A DNA stretch of 32,483 nt from Pirellulales bacterium (GTDB lineage: Bacteria; Planctomycetota; Planctomycetia; Pirellulales; UBA1268): assembly GCA_029246985.1 (NCBI GenBank), contig JAQWMC010000147.1, positions 1 to 32,483 of the forward strand, written 5' to 3'. How positions within the stretch are numbered: position 1 is the first letter of the stretch; every line of letters begins with the position of its first letter. The notes beneath the pieces are model-generated. The model ran no database searches. It was not told the DNA's origin and was given only the letters and a program-made list of their open reading frames with translations. Made by a program: the position numbers and the translations under genes. Positions 19,505 through 29,684 of the stretch are shown here, piece by piece.

Positions 19505-19572
19505 GAATGCTTCCAATGAGACAAGCGTGTATAAGTAGCAGAGTCCATTGCCTGGCTACTTTAAACGGCCAT

Positions 19573-19899
19573 CTAGGTTTGACTGTAGCCCTCTAAAATA
19601 CGGCCAATACCAAAAAGACACACCGAGGCAACCAGCACCATCAGCATCTGTCCAAGGCTAATTGTGTGATTAAGCTCAAGGATAATCGCAAATGCCGGAA
19701 GGATTAACCCAAGACGTTGACCAGTTTGTCCAAGAAGTCGCATTACTGAACTATTTTTTAGGTATGAATAAGTGTGTAAGGCATGTGTGAATGCCTCTTG
19801 GGAGGCTGACTCATGCCAAAAGGTCCGATTGTTTTCAGCGTGGGGTTGTGTCATTGCTTTGTCTGGCAATACTGCAACCTCCATATCGAATGTCCCCAT
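19573..19899 (-). CDS. Small hypothetical membrane protein
   Basis: Hydrophobic C-terminal half (LGLILPAFAIILELNHTISLGQMLMVLVASVCLFGIGRI); true start may be the internal MTQPHAENN because only 20 nt separate it from divergent tpx. Confidence 0.5.
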   Translation of the reverse strand: MGTFDMEVAVLPDKAMTQPHAENNRTFWHESASQEAFTHALHTYSYLKNSSVMRLLGQTGQRLGLILPAFAIILELNHTISLGQMLMVLVASVCLFGIGRILEGYSQT

Positions 19900-19919
19900 T
19901 TTAGCTTAAGGAGTCTCTT

Positions 19920-20450
19920 ATGACGAACCATCGCTCTGGCGCAGTTACTTTCAAAGGCAATCCGTTAACACTTGTTGGTGATGAATTAGTGCCTGGAGCG
20001 AAGGCCCCGGATTTTGATCTTCGTTGTTATGGGGCAGACGGGATGGCGCAAGTGAAACGAGATGATTTCTCTGGGAAGCCACTTATTGTGAGCGTTGTTC
20101 CCTCCCTCGATACACCAGTCTGCCAGGTTCAAACCAAAACCTTCAATACACGAGTTGCCTCTCTGGGGGACAAAGTTTCTGCATTGACGGTGAGCCTTGA
20201 CTTGCCATTTGCGATGAATCGTTTTTGTGGTGCTGAATCAATCGAATCCATGAAAAATGGAAGCGACTATATGGATCGTAGTTTTGGGAAAGACTGGGGC
20301 GTGCTCATCGATGAGCTGAAAATTCTCGCGAGAGCAGTTTTTGTTCTCGATAGCGAAGGCGTTCTCCAGTATGTCCAAGTTGTTCCAGAGGTTGCAGAAG
20401 AACCAGATTATGATTCAGCACTAGCAGCCGTGGAAAAGTTGTTGGCATAA
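19920..20450 (+). CDS. tpx: Thiol peroxidase (2-Cys peroxiredoxin, Tpx type)
   Basis: VTFKGNPLTLVGDELVPGAKAPDF; VVPSLDTPVCQVQTKTFN; SLDLPFAMNRFCGAE; aaggag SD just upstream. Confidence 0.95.
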   Translation: MTNHRSGAVTFKGNPLTLVGDELVPGAKAPDFDLRCYGADGMAQVKRDDFSGKPLIVSVVPSLDTPVCQVQTKTFNTRVASLGDKVSALTVSLDLPFAMNRFCGAESIESMKNGSDYMDRSFGKDWGVLIDELKILARAVFVLDSEGVLQYVQVVPEVAEEPDYDSALAAVEKLLA

Positions 20451-20499
20451 ATCTTGGGTTGCTTGATGGTATAAAGGCATTGCAGACTCTGAGATTCTC

Positions 20500-23136
20500 T
20501 TAGTCTTCGAGGCAGCTTCGTATTTCCTGCTTTGCACGAGTGAGCGCCTCGGGTAGCTTTGCCGAGAGCTTGCCACCAGCTTGCGCTAGATCTGGACGTC
20601 CGCCACCACGGCCTCCCACGAGAGCGGCAGGTTCGCGTATCCATGTGCCCGCTGAAACTCCTTTGGATTCAACTTCACGACTAATCCCTGCAACAAGTGT
20701 GACTTTTCCATTCTCAGTGCTTCCAAGAAGGACAGCGATAGGGCTCGCCTTTCGACGAAGTTGGTCGATGCATTGACGCATTGCTGCTGCATTACAACCT
20801 TTTGCATCTGCTACAACAATCCGAACGCCAGCGACTTCCTCTGCTGAATTCAGTAGTTCATCGATAGAAATGTCAGCTTTATTTGTTGCAGCCTGTCGTT
20901 TTAGGGTCTTAAGCTCTTTTGTTAACGAGTTGAGTCGAGTTGGTAGATCAGGTACGGGGACCTTAAGGGCATTTGCTGAGTCTGTAAGAGTGGCTTCTGC
21001 CTGCCTGAACCGTTCGAGAGCACGGTGTCCCGTTACTGCAACGACTCGTCGTGTTCCGGCTGAAACACTCTCCTCATGAATGATTTTTATAAGTCCGATT
21101 TCACCGGTATTGCCGACGTGCGTTCCCCCGCAGAGTTCCCTACTGATTCCATCAATGGAAACCATTCGGACAACGTCAGGGTACTTTTCACCAAACAGCA
21201 TCATTGCACCAGCGTGCCGAGCCTCTTCCAACGGCAAGAGGTTTGCTGACACCGGTGCCGCTTTTAGCGTGCCTTCATTCACCATTGCTTCAATATCCCT
21301 GAGCGTTTCTTGACCAACGGGTGAAGCATGACTGAAATCGAATCGTAATAAGTCAGCGTCAACTTTTGAACCTTGCTGTACGGCGTGTGACCCGAGAAAA
21401 TGCTGTAATGCAGCATGGACAAGGTGTGTTGCCGTATGGGCTCGTCGAATCGCTTTGCGTCGACCTTCGTCTACGTGAGCATGAACCTCTTGTCCAAGTT
21501 CGACTGAGCCTTCCCGGAGAACACCGCAGTGGAGAAAGAAATCACCTTCTCTTTGGGTGTTGATCACTTCGAATTTACCGTTTGGTCCTTCGATCCATCC
21601 AGTATCGCCAACCTGTCCACCGGATTCACCATAGAAACAGGTTTTGTCCAGAATGACAGTAATGAGTTGATCTGTGCTGTGCTCAATCGTTGGCGGTACA
21701 GCGTCTGCTTCTATCAGTGATTCGCAGAGCCGATTCTGTGCGATAATGCCGACGATGTTGCCGGTTGTTCTGGCAGATTCGTAGCCTACGAAATCTGAGC
21801 CATGCATTGCTTTCTTTAATGCATCAAGCGGTCCAGATGTAAATACTTCAACTCGAGTTCCAGCCCCAGATTTTTTTCCGTGTGCGTCCATGGCGTCCCG
21901 AAAGCCGTTCCAGTCAAAAGCACAATTTCTTTCAGCGGCCAGTGTTTCAAGAAGTTCTGGGGGGAAACCATACGTTGTATAGAGTTCAGCGGCATCCTCA
22001 CCACCGACCAGACCGCCACCAGTTGAACGAATTCCGTCAAAAAGTTTGTTGATACGCGTGAGGCCACCACCGATGGTTGCTAGGAAAGACTCTTCTTCTC
22101 GTTTTATAACACTTGTGACATGCTCAACAGTTTCAGCCAACTCCGGATACGAGTGTGTCATTTGCGTTATGACTGCCGGGGGGAGTGTGTGAAGGAATGG
22201 ATCTCGCATGCCCATTTGCCAGCCATCGAGTACGGCCCTCCGGAGAAGCCGTTTGATGACATACTTTTCTTCATTGTTTCCCGGTAGCACATTCTCATGA
22301 ATAGCAAATGTGCAGGCTCGAACATGGTCAGTGATTCGGCGTATCCGGCGGCCGTTGTCGTCGTCGGCTATGTATTTCTGCTTACAGGTTTCAGCAACAG
22401 TTTCAACGATGGGCAAAAGAATATCGATATGGAAGTTGCTGTCGACTCCCTGAAGCATCGCGCATGTGCGCTCCAGCCCCATTCCAGTGTCGATGTTCCG
22501 GCTTGGAAGTGGGCGAAGGTTCTCAGGTGGATCACCGATTCGGTTATGTTGCGTGAATACCAGATTCCAGATTTCCACTTCGCTGCCGTCTGGCATTCGA
22601 TAGAAAACTTCACTACAGGGCCCGCAGACGCCATCAGGGCCTCGGGAAGGAGCACCTGCCGGCCAGAAATTATCATCTTCACCCATTCGTGTGATACGGG
22701 TTGATGGCACTCCGATCTCGTCAGACCAGATGCAATACGCCTCGGCGTCGTCTTCATAGACAGTTATTGAAAGGAGCTCTGGAGCTATGTTCAACCAATC
22801 GCGGCTCGTAAGAAATTCCCAGGCCCACAGAATTGCTTCACGCTTAAAGTAGTCGCCAAAGCTAAAGTTTCCGAGCATTTCGAAAAACGTATGATGCCGT
22901 GGTGTCCGCCCAACGTTTTCAATGTCCCCGGTCCTCAGACACTTTTGGCAGGATGTTGCTCGTGTGAAGTCCAGCTTGCATTTCCCGAGGAAATGATCCT
23001 TAAATTGATTCATACCGGCTGGCGTGAATAACACGGAAGGATCCCACCGTGGAACAAGCACATCGCTTGGCCTACGGATGCAACCTTTTGATTCAAAAAA
23101 GGCGAGGTACGCTTCCCTGAGATCGTCAGCCTTCAT
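20500..23136 (-). CDS. alaS: Alanyl-tRNA synthetase
   Basis: RWDPSVLFTPAGMNQFKDHFLG; FFEMLGNFSFGDYFK; HTATHLVHAALQ; ELCGGTHVGNTGEIG. Confidence 0.98.
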   Translation of the reverse strand: MKADDLREAYLAFFESKGCIRRPSDVLVPRWDPSVLFTPAGMNQFKDHFLGKCKLDFTRATSCQKCLRTGDIENVGRTPRHHTFFEMLGNFSFGDYFKREAILWAWEFLTSRDWLNIAPELLSITVYEDDAEAYCIWSDEIGVPSTRITRMGEDDNFWPAGAPSRGPDGVCGPCSEVFYRMPDGSEVEIWNLVFTQHNRIGDPPENLRPLPSRNIDTGMGLERTCAMLQGVDSNFHIDILLPIVETVAETCKQKYIADDDNGRRIRRITDHVRACTFAIHENVLPGNNEEKYVIKRLLRRAVLDGWQMGMRDPFLHTLPPAVITQMTHSYPELAETVEHVTSVIKREEESFLATIGGGLTRINKLFDGIRSTGGGLVGGEDAAELYTTYGFPPELLETLAAERNCAFDWNGFRDAMDAHGKKSGAGTRVEVFTSGPLDALKKAMHGSDFVGYESARTTGNIVGIIAQNRLCESLIEADAVPPTIEHSTDQLITVILDKTCFYGESGGQVGDTGWIEGPNGKFEVINTQREGDFFLHCGVLREGSVELGQEVHAHVDEGRRKAIRRAHTATHLVHAALQHFLGSHAVQQGSKVDADLLRFDFSHASPVGQETLRDIEAMVNEGTLKAAPVSANLLPLEEARHAGAMMLFGEKYPDVVRMVSIDGISRELCGGTHVGNTGEIGLIKIIHEESVSAGTRRVVAVTGHRALERFRQAEATLTDSANALKVPVPDLPTRLNSLTKELKTLKRQAATNKADISIDELLNSAEEVAGVRIVVADAKGCNAAAMRQCIDQLRRKASPIAVLLGSTENGKVTLVAGISREVESKGVSAGTWIREPAALVGGRGGGRPDLAQAGGKLSAKLPEALTRAKQEIRSCLED

Positions 23137-23282
23137 CAGTTTCTTCGCTCCGGAACATGTCGGGATTATCGGGGACTTGTCGCACTATACATGGTCTTGG
23201 TGTGTGATACAGACCAGTCGTTTTTGCTCGTATGCTGGCTAGCACCGCAAGCACCCAACGTGGTCTGTTCAGCATTTCCTCG

Positions 23283-23317
23283 AAAAAACCCCTCAGGAGT
23301 CAGAGCCTCCTGAGGGG
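23283..23317 (-). terminator. Rho-independent terminator downstream of recA
   Basis: Perfect 11-bp stem cccctcaggag (23289-23299) / ctcctgagggg (23307-23317), 7-nt loop, followed on the minus strand by T6 (aaaaaa at 23283-23288 on plus). Confidence 0.93.
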
Positions 23318-23384
23318 GTGTATGGAAGTAGGCTTCTTAAGGAAGGTATCTACAGAATGGCTGGAGCAGGAATGGTGTTTCAGG

Positions 23385-24494
23385 TCACGCCTTCTCCTCC
23401 TTTTCAGTTTCCACGAGAGGTTCTCGGCTTGTCACAATTTTTTGCCGAATTTCTTCGGCGACGTCTGGATTCTCTTTGAGATAGAGCCGCGCCTTTTCAC
23501 GCCCCTGCCCCAAGTGTGAGTCGTTATAGCGGATCCACGTTCCTGATTTTTCAATCAACTTGGCAGCCAGCCCGAGATCAATTAGATCACCTTCTGCACT
23601 GATTCCATCAGCATGCATCATGTCAAACTCTGCAATGCGGAAAGGCGGGGCAACCTTGTTTTTGACAATTTTCACACGGACGCGTTGCCCAACGACTTCT
23701 TCACCATCTTTGAGCGCTCCAATTCGACGGACGTCTATTCGGGCCGACGAATAGAACTTCAAGGCTCGTCCGCCGGGCGTTGTTTCCGGGCTACCGAACA
23801 TGACACCAATTTTTTCACGTATCTGATTAATAAAGATCACGCAGGTCTTACTTTTCGCTATTGCACCTGTAAGTTTCCGCATAGCTTGGCTCATGAGTCG
23901 AGCTTGGAGCCCCACAAAAGAATCACCGATTTCACCATCGAGTTCTTTTTGAGGTACGAGAGCAGCAACAGAATCAATAACAATGACATCAACGGCGTTT
24001 GATTTAATAAGCAATTCTGTGATGTTCATTGCCTCTTCACCGCTGGTTGGCTGGCTAACGAGCAGTGTTTCGAGGGTTATGCCAAGTTTCTTTGCCCAGC
24101 TTGGATCGAGCGCATGTTCAGCATCGATAAACGCGGCGACTCCGCCGTTGGCTTGAGCTGCTGCCACAGCGTGAAGGGCGAGTGTGGTTTTGCCACTCGA
24201 CTCGGGACCAAAGACTTCGATAATTCGACCCCGTGGAAATCCATTTCCACCAAGTGCTAAGTCGACTGAGAGGCTTCCGCTCGGAATGCCCGGAACAACT
24301 ACTGTTGAATCTGCGCCAAGCGGCATGATAGAGCCTTGACCAAACTCTTTTTCGATCTGAGCAACCGCTGTCTTTAGTACGGGGTTCTTTTCGATGAATG
24401 CATCAGCGGAACTTGCCGCACCTTTCTTTTTCGTCGAGCGGCTACTTGCTTGGGATGCTACGGCCTTCTCTTTCGTTTGCTTCGTCTTGGCCAT
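23385..24494 (-). CDS. recA: Recombinase RecA
   Basis: Walker [66 protein letters not shown]; start at internal ATG 24494 ([10 protein letters not shown]) with a good aaggag SD; track ORF extends to 24569. Confidence 0.97.
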   Translation of the reverse strand: MAKTKQTKEKAVASQASSRSTKKKGAASSADAFIEKNPVLKTAVAQIEKEFGQGSIMPLGADSTVVVPGIPSGSLSVDLALGGNGFPRGRIIEVFGPESSGKTTLALHAVAAAQANGGVAAFIDAEHALDPSWAKKLGITLETLLVSQPTSGEEAMNITELLIKSNAVDVIVIDSVAALVPQKELDGEIGDSFVGLQARLMSQAMRKLTGAIAKSKTCVIFINQIREKIGVMFGSPETTPGGRALKFYSSARIDVRRIGALKDGEEVVGQRVRVKIVKNKVAPPFRIAEFDMMHADGISAEGDLIDLGLAAKLIEKSGTWIRYNDSHLGQGREKARLYLKENPDVAEEIRQKIVTSREPLVETEKEEKA

Positions 24495-24876
24495 ACGTGG
24501 TGACGCTCCTTCTTTTTGTGATGACGATCCAGATGGTATCTTCGGTGATTGTTTTACTGCGCTAATCATTATCGAGTCCTTTCAACGATTCTTTCTGCGC
24601 GAATGCCACCATTACGAAAGGCATTGAAACAAAAGTGTGACCAATTCTTTGAAAAACGGCTACGCCACCCAGGTCAGTTTTGAATCTTTGCAATAAATTA
24701 AGTTTGCATTCGCGTATCTCAACCAAGCGAAGGGCACACACCACATCGCACAATCACCCCCACACGCTGAAGGTGAACATGCGTATAGTATCGGCATTTT
24801 CTTGGGTTAGCAAGTGGAAAAACCGAGATTTCTACGTTGCGTTTGGCATGGTTCCTGTCACACGGCCATAGAATCG

Positions 24877-25779
24877 TCAAAAGCTAAGCATTTGTCGGTA
24901 CTCTTTGAATCGCTGGTCGACCATTGAGCGATCCAGCTTTTCAAGTCGGTCGAGGCTGAAGTCTTCAACAGTAAAGCTGGCTGTAACAGTTCCGTAGGCA
25001 AGGGCTTCTTTCAACGCCTGAGGGTCGAATCGGCCGATCGAGGCAAGGTGCCCCATCATGCCCCCGGCAAAACTGTCACCGGCGCCAGTTGGGTCGAGTA
25101 CTTTTTCAGTCGGAAAGGCTGGCATGACATACATTTCATGCTCACTAAAGAACATGGCGCCATGCTCACCTTTTTTGATGACTACAAATTTTGGTCCCAT
25201 TCCCAGTATGGTGTGACCCGCTCGGACAAGATTTTCATCCTCTGCAAGTAGTTTTGCCTCGGCGTCATTAAGAACAAGACCATCAATTTTTTGTAGCAGT
25301 TCACCGAGCTCATCTCTTTGTATGTTGATCCATAGATCCATGGTGTCCGCAACAGTCAATTCAGCATTCTTGGCTTGTTTGAGAACGTCGAGCTGGACTG
25401 CAGGAGACGCATTTCCCAGAAAGAGAAATCGGCAGTCTTGGTGCGATGCTCCCAATTTTGGTTGGAATTCATCAAGCACATTCAGATGCACTTCAATGGT
25501 TTCGCGGTCATTCATGTTTGGAAGGTATCGGCCTCGCCATCGGAATGTCTTGCCACCGGGAATTATCTGAAGCCCCGATGTGTCGATTCCCTTTTGTTCA
25601 AGCATGGAAGTATGCTCTGCGGGCCAGTCTTCGCCCACTGCTCCAATCATGCGGACCGGGGAGAAAAAACTTGCTGCATATGAAAAAAATACAGCAGAGC
25701 CCCCGAGGACATCGTCTCGCCTGTCTGTTGGGGTTTCAACGCAATCAAAGGCTACACTTCCAACGACAAGCAACGGCAT
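24877..25779 (-). CDS. PfkB-family sugar/nucleoside kinase
   Basis: GGSAVFFSYAASFFSPVRMIGAVGED; C-terminal VLDPTGAGDSFAGGMMGHLA. Confidence 0.92.
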   Translation of the reverse strand: MPLLVVGSVAFDCVETPTDRRDDVLGGSAVFFSYAASFFSPVRMIGAVGEDWPAEHTSMLEQKGIDTSGLQIIPGGKTFRWRGRYLPNMNDRETIEVHLNVLDEFQPKLGASHQDCRFLFLGNASPAVQLDVLKQAKNAELTVADTMDLWINIQRDELGELLQKIDGLVLNDAEAKLLAEDENLVRAGHTILGMGPKFVVIKKGEHGAMFFSEHEMYVMPAFPTEKVLDPTGAGDSFAGGMMGHLASIGRFDPQALKEALAYGTVTASFTVEDFSLDRLEKLDRSMVDQRFKEYRQMLSF

Positions 25780-25897
25780 TCATATCTCCTTCGTAATCAA
25801 AAAATTTTGAGTCATAAACATGGTCTTCTAAGGAAACCATTCATCTGGAAGACGGACTGTACCCGTTTCCTGCACCCTGCGCCTACCAAAGAACCTT

Positions 25898-27457
25898 TTA
25901 TTGACAGAATTCAAGAGCATCGCGGAGTCGAGCGAGAGATTTTTCACGACCTAAAATAGTGAGGCAATCATAGAGCCCAGGCCCGACTGTTGTCCCTGTT
26001 ACCGCCACACGCACCGGGTGAATAAGATCGCCGACCTTCTTCCCGGAACTTTCAACAACAGACTTCAGGGCAGATTCGAGCGTTTCAGGATGGAACGGCT
26101 CAACGGCTTCAATGTGCTCGATGAAACGTTTGAGCAGATCAGCAGTTCCGGGCTTTGCCAATCGTTTCGTTACAGCTGCGGGATCCAACACCAAGTCTTT
26201 CACAAGGAAAAAAGTGGCATACGTCAGGATGTCTCCGGCAACCTTGAGACGGTCGCCTGATGCTTCAATGATTTGAGCAACGAGACCTTTTATTTCATCA
26301 GTTATCGGCTCGTCAACGAGGCCGGACTTCAGCAGAAATGGCATCATAAGGTCCAGTTTCTCGGCCGTGGAGAGTTGCTGCATGTAATGGTCCTGGACAG
26401 TCCACAGCTTCTTTGGGTCAAAACTTGCGGGTGAACTATTTACACGTTCGAGTGAAAAGTTCTCAATAAGTTGACTGCGAGTGAAGAACTCGGTGTGATC
26501 ATCAAGAGACCAACCAAGGAGCGTGAGGTAATTGTCTACGGCCCATGGAAGGTAGCCGACGTCGCGATAGAAATCGACGATGACTGGGTTGAACGTATCA
26601 GACTCTGGTTCAAGACCAATCTGGTTTGCGATCTTCATGCCGTGCTCATTGACCTGAGCAAAGTCACGATTTTTGAGATATTTTGCAAGTTTACGCTTGC
26701 TGAGCTTTGTTCGACTCCCAGGTTCTGCAACAAGTGGAAGGTGAGCAAAAGTTGGCAAGGTGTAGCCGAGGCTCTGATAGATAAAGGCTTGTCGAGGTGT
26801 GTTGGAGAGGTGTTCTTCTGCTCGAATGACATGACTAATCTCCATGTCATGATCATCAACAACAGTTGCGAGGTGATAAAGACATGATCCATCAGCTCGT
26901 TGTATGACGTGATCTTGTTCCCGTTCCCAGGCAAAGGTCACCTGTCCACGTACTTTGTCATCGATGACAAGATTCCCTTCCCTTGGCATTTTGAGTCGAA
27001 CGACAGCTCGACGTCCTTCCGCCTCAAACTGTGTAGCGGCTTTTTCATCAAAAGCAGCAAATCTGCGGCTGTAGAGGAACGGACGACCTGCGGCCTGCGC
27101 CTCCTTGCGTTCTGCATCAAGTTCCTCAGGGGTTGCAAAGTCTCGATAGGCGAAGCCAGTGTCAAGAAGCTGTTTGGCTGCGGTTGCGTATCGGTCGGCA
27201 CGTTGAGACTGGAAATATGGGCCACGATCGCCTCCAACGCCCGGGCCCTCATCCCAAGTAATCCCAAGCCACTGGAGGCCTTTGAGAATTGGTTCCAGCG
27301 CGGTTTCCAGATTACGGATCTCATCGGTGTCATCAATCCGCAAAATGAATTTGCCGCCGTGGCGTTGTGCAAACAGCCAATTGAATAATGCGGTGCGGAC
27401 ACCGCCGATGTGAAGAAAGCCAGTCGGGCTTGGCGCAAAACGAGTTCGTACTGTCAC
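25898..27457 (-). CDS. gltX: Glutamyl-tRNA synthetase
   Basis: RFAPSPTGFLHIGGVRTALFNWLFA; ILRIDDTD; SRTKLSKRK (KMSKS-type); GYLPWAVDNYLTLLGWS. Confidence 0.97.
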   Translation of the reverse strand: MTVRTRFAPSPTGFLHIGGVRTALFNWLFAQRHGGKFILRIDDTDEIRNLETALEPILKGLQWLGITWDEGPGVGGDRGPYFQSQRADRYATAAKQLLDTGFAYRDFATPEELDAERKEAQAAGRPFLYSRRFAAFDEKAATQFEAEGRRAVVRLKMPREGNLVIDDKVRGQVTFAWEREQDHVIQRADGSCLYHLATVVDDHDMEISHVIRAEEHLSNTPRQAFIYQSLGYTLPTFAHLPLVAEPGSRTKLSKRKLAKYLKNRDFAQVNEHGMKIANQIGLEPESDTFNPVIVDFYRDVGYLPWAVDNYLTLLGWSLDDHTEFFTRSQLIENFSLERVNSSPASFDPKKLWTVQDHYMQQLSTAEKLDLMMPFLLKSGLVDEPITDEIKGLVAQIIEASGDRLKVAGDILTYATFFLVKDLVLDPAAVTKRLAKPGTADLLKRFIEHIEAVEPFHPETLESALKSVVESSGKKVGDLIHPVRVAVTGTTVGPGLYDCLTILGREKSLARLRDALEFCQ

Positions 27458-27510
27458 GGGTTACCTCCGAGGTCACTATCGGGAAACGAGGGCGTTTCGT
27501 CAAAGGGCCG

Positions 27511-28617
27511 CTAAGCAGCCCGCCCGTTCCTCGCGAGTTTGCGAAGTCGACGGCGTTCAGACTTTGATAGACGGCGTTGCAGAGGAGCTTCGTCATCACC
27601 TGTATCGAGGTCACTACCGATTGCACTATCGTCAGGTACCGGGTTCCGGCCGGTGGTGACGTGATTTGGAATCTCTTCAAAGTCAATGGCTGTCGTTGTC
27701 ATCGGCCGTGCGTCATCCGCGGAGGAGGATGCCGCAGCCGAGGTGACGGGTCGAGTTTTTTTCTTGAGTGCCGGAGTCTTCCTCTGTTTGCAAAGGCCAT
27801 CTATCTCTCGGAGACTACTGCGAACGGCCAAGATCATTGCAAACAAGATACAGCCACTACCAGCGAGCCATGTTGCATTTGCGAGAAGAAGAAGGCGAGG
27901 ATCGTTTACAGAAAACCAGACGCAGGCTGTTGAGGCACACCATAAAAGAAGTCCGGGTGTCAGTGCCATCAAGGAAGCAAGTCGTTCACGAAGCCTGAAG
28001 AACGTTGCGAAAACTGTGATGCTGATACAAAGGCAGCCAAGTGAAACCCACCAGCCGAGGCCTTGTGGTCCAAAAGGCGTATTTGTCATCTGAAGCAACG
28101 CTGCTGCAAGTGCTGGCCCAATCGGTAGTGTTGTTGCCAATGACGCACTGGTCCAAACGATCGCCAGAGTTCCCCATAGCCGAAAGCCAGGTTTGGATGT
28201 GTCGGTGCGATTGCGATGAATGGATCGAAGGATCAACGCTGTTCCGGTCGCAAGCAAAAGAAATGTCTGTGTGAGCCATCCTGCCAGATTGGCTTGTCCC
28301 TGTAGCCCAAATCCTCCGCGTAGAATGTCAACACTCTGGCTGTATTCGCCACCATCTGGCACGAATTCATAGCTCGCAAATTCACGGCCCAAGCAAGGAA
28401 CAAGGGCAAGTAAGAGTGCGCAGAGTTGGATTGCCGCAACGCCGAATAGAGAGACTACTCGAGTCGGGACAAGGGAAGCCAAGTGCCTGTAAAGGGGCGG
28501 AAGAGTCTCCGATATGCCGGAACTCGTATTCCCGCTCCCTTGATATGGTGTTGTCTTGACGGCTAAAGCTGGGGTGCTCGGTCGCTGTGGCTGGCTGCGA
28601 CCGAATAATCGGGTCAC
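27511..28617 (-). CDS. Hypothetical multi-pass membrane protein
   Basis: Several hydrophobic segments (LFGVAAIQLCALLLALVPCLG, FLLLATGTALIL, GCILFAMILAV); basic C-terminus KSERRRLRKLARNGRAA. Confidence 0.7.
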   Translation of the reverse strand: MTRLFGRSQPQRPSTPALAVKTTPYQGSGNTSSGISETLPPLYRHLASLVPTRVVSLFGVAAIQLCALLLALVPCLGREFASYEFVPDGGEYSQSVDILRGGFGLQGQANLAGWLTQTFLLLATGTALILRSIHRNRTDTSKPGFRLWGTLAIVWTSASLATTLPIGPALAAALLQMTNTPFGPQGLGWWVSLGCLCISITVFATFFRLRERLASLMALTPGLLLWCASTACVWFSVNDPRLLLLANATWLAGSGCILFAMILAVRSSLREIDGLCKQRKTPALKKKTRPVTSAAASSSADDARPMTTTAIDFEEIPNHVTTGRNPVPDDSAIGSDLDTGDDEAPLQRRLSKSERRRLRKLARNGRAA

Positions 28618-28889
28618 GGACTGTCTCCTTGCGAAAATAGATTGTGATGCATCACGGACTCTCTGTTTCTCTGTCGGTTTTCCGAGGCTGTTTACTGAGA
28701 TTTCGTAGTTTCAACGCAGGCCTCTGCGTGATCGGTTTTCTCTACCTGATCGTTAGAGTTTGAAAGTGGCGGCAGTTCCGTGAAGCGTTTGCCCGTTCGG
28801 AACAACTCAGGTACGCTCTTTCGTGTTACGAAGTCACATTTGACTGGTTTTTCCACCCATCCACTTGCTTTTTGCGGAGACGTACATTC

Positions 28890-29501
28890 ATGGCTTACAC
28901 GCTTCCCCCACTCCCCTACTCATTCGACGCACTCGAGCCCCATATTGATGCTCGCACAATGGAAATTCACCATGACAAACATCATGCTGCGTATGTGGCA
29001 AACGTGAATAAAGCTCTTGAAGGGAGCCCGTTAGCGGAACTGCCAATAGAAAAACTCATCAGTGACCTGGAGCAGGTACCTGAAGCAATTCGTACTGCGG
29101 TACGTAATAATGGCGGTGGACATGCAAATCATTCACTTTTCTGGGAATCATTGGGAGGCGGTAAAGGTGGTGAAGCGTCGGGAGAACTCGGTCAGGCAGT
29201 TTCCTCGGTGTTTGGCAGTTTCGCGAATCTCCAAGAGTCGTTTACCAAAGCAGCAATGACACGTTTCGGTAGTGGGTGGGCCTGGTTGTCTGTTGATCCT
29301 CAAGGCAAACTCCTTGTAGAGAGCACGGCAAATCAGGACAGTCCGGTCATGCATGGCAATATTCCCCTTGTTGGAGTCGATGTGTGGGAGCATGCGTACT
29401 ATCTTCTCTACCAGAATCGCCGAGCCGACTATGTGAAGGCGTTCTTTGACGTTGTGGATTGGGATGTTATCGGGAGTCGGTTCATGGCAGCCAAGTCGTA
29501 A
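28890..29501 (+). CDS. sodA: Superoxide dismutase (Fe/Mn family)
   Basis: [80 protein letters not shown]; start at MAYT. Confidence 0.96.
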   Translation: MAYTLPPLPYSFDALEPHIDARTMEIHHDKHHAAYVANVNKALEGSPLAELPIEKLISDLEQVPEAIRTAVRNNGGGHANHSLFWESLGGGKGGEASGELGQAVSSVFGSFANLQESFTKAAMTRFGSGWAWLSVDPQGKLLVESTANQDSPVMHGNIPLVGVDVWEHAYYLLYQNRRADYVKAFFDVVDWDVIGSRFMAAKS

Positions 29502-29538
29502 CCTATTCCCCCAGGCCTTCCCGTTTTGAAATAACTAT

Positions 29539-29579
29539 CTGCTGTATCACGGTCTCAACGTGATACAGCAGTTTTTTTT
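29539..29579 (+). terminator. Rho-independent terminator downstream of sodA
   Basis: Perfect 12-bp stem ctgctgtatcac (29539-29550) / gtgatacagcag (29560-29571), 9-nt loop, then T8. Confidence 0.95.
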
Positions 29580-29684
29580 AGCTGGTGGTAATTCAGATAA
29601 AGGATGACGTTGACAGCTAGCCGATAGAAAACGTATTCCCTGCCTAATCCGATTTGCTAGCCATGCTGTTTGGGAGAAACGTTC

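Noticed and set aside
24495-24876. LexA/SOS box upstream of recA
   Set aside because: No CTGT-N8-ACAG or GAAC-N4-GTTC type dyad found by eye.
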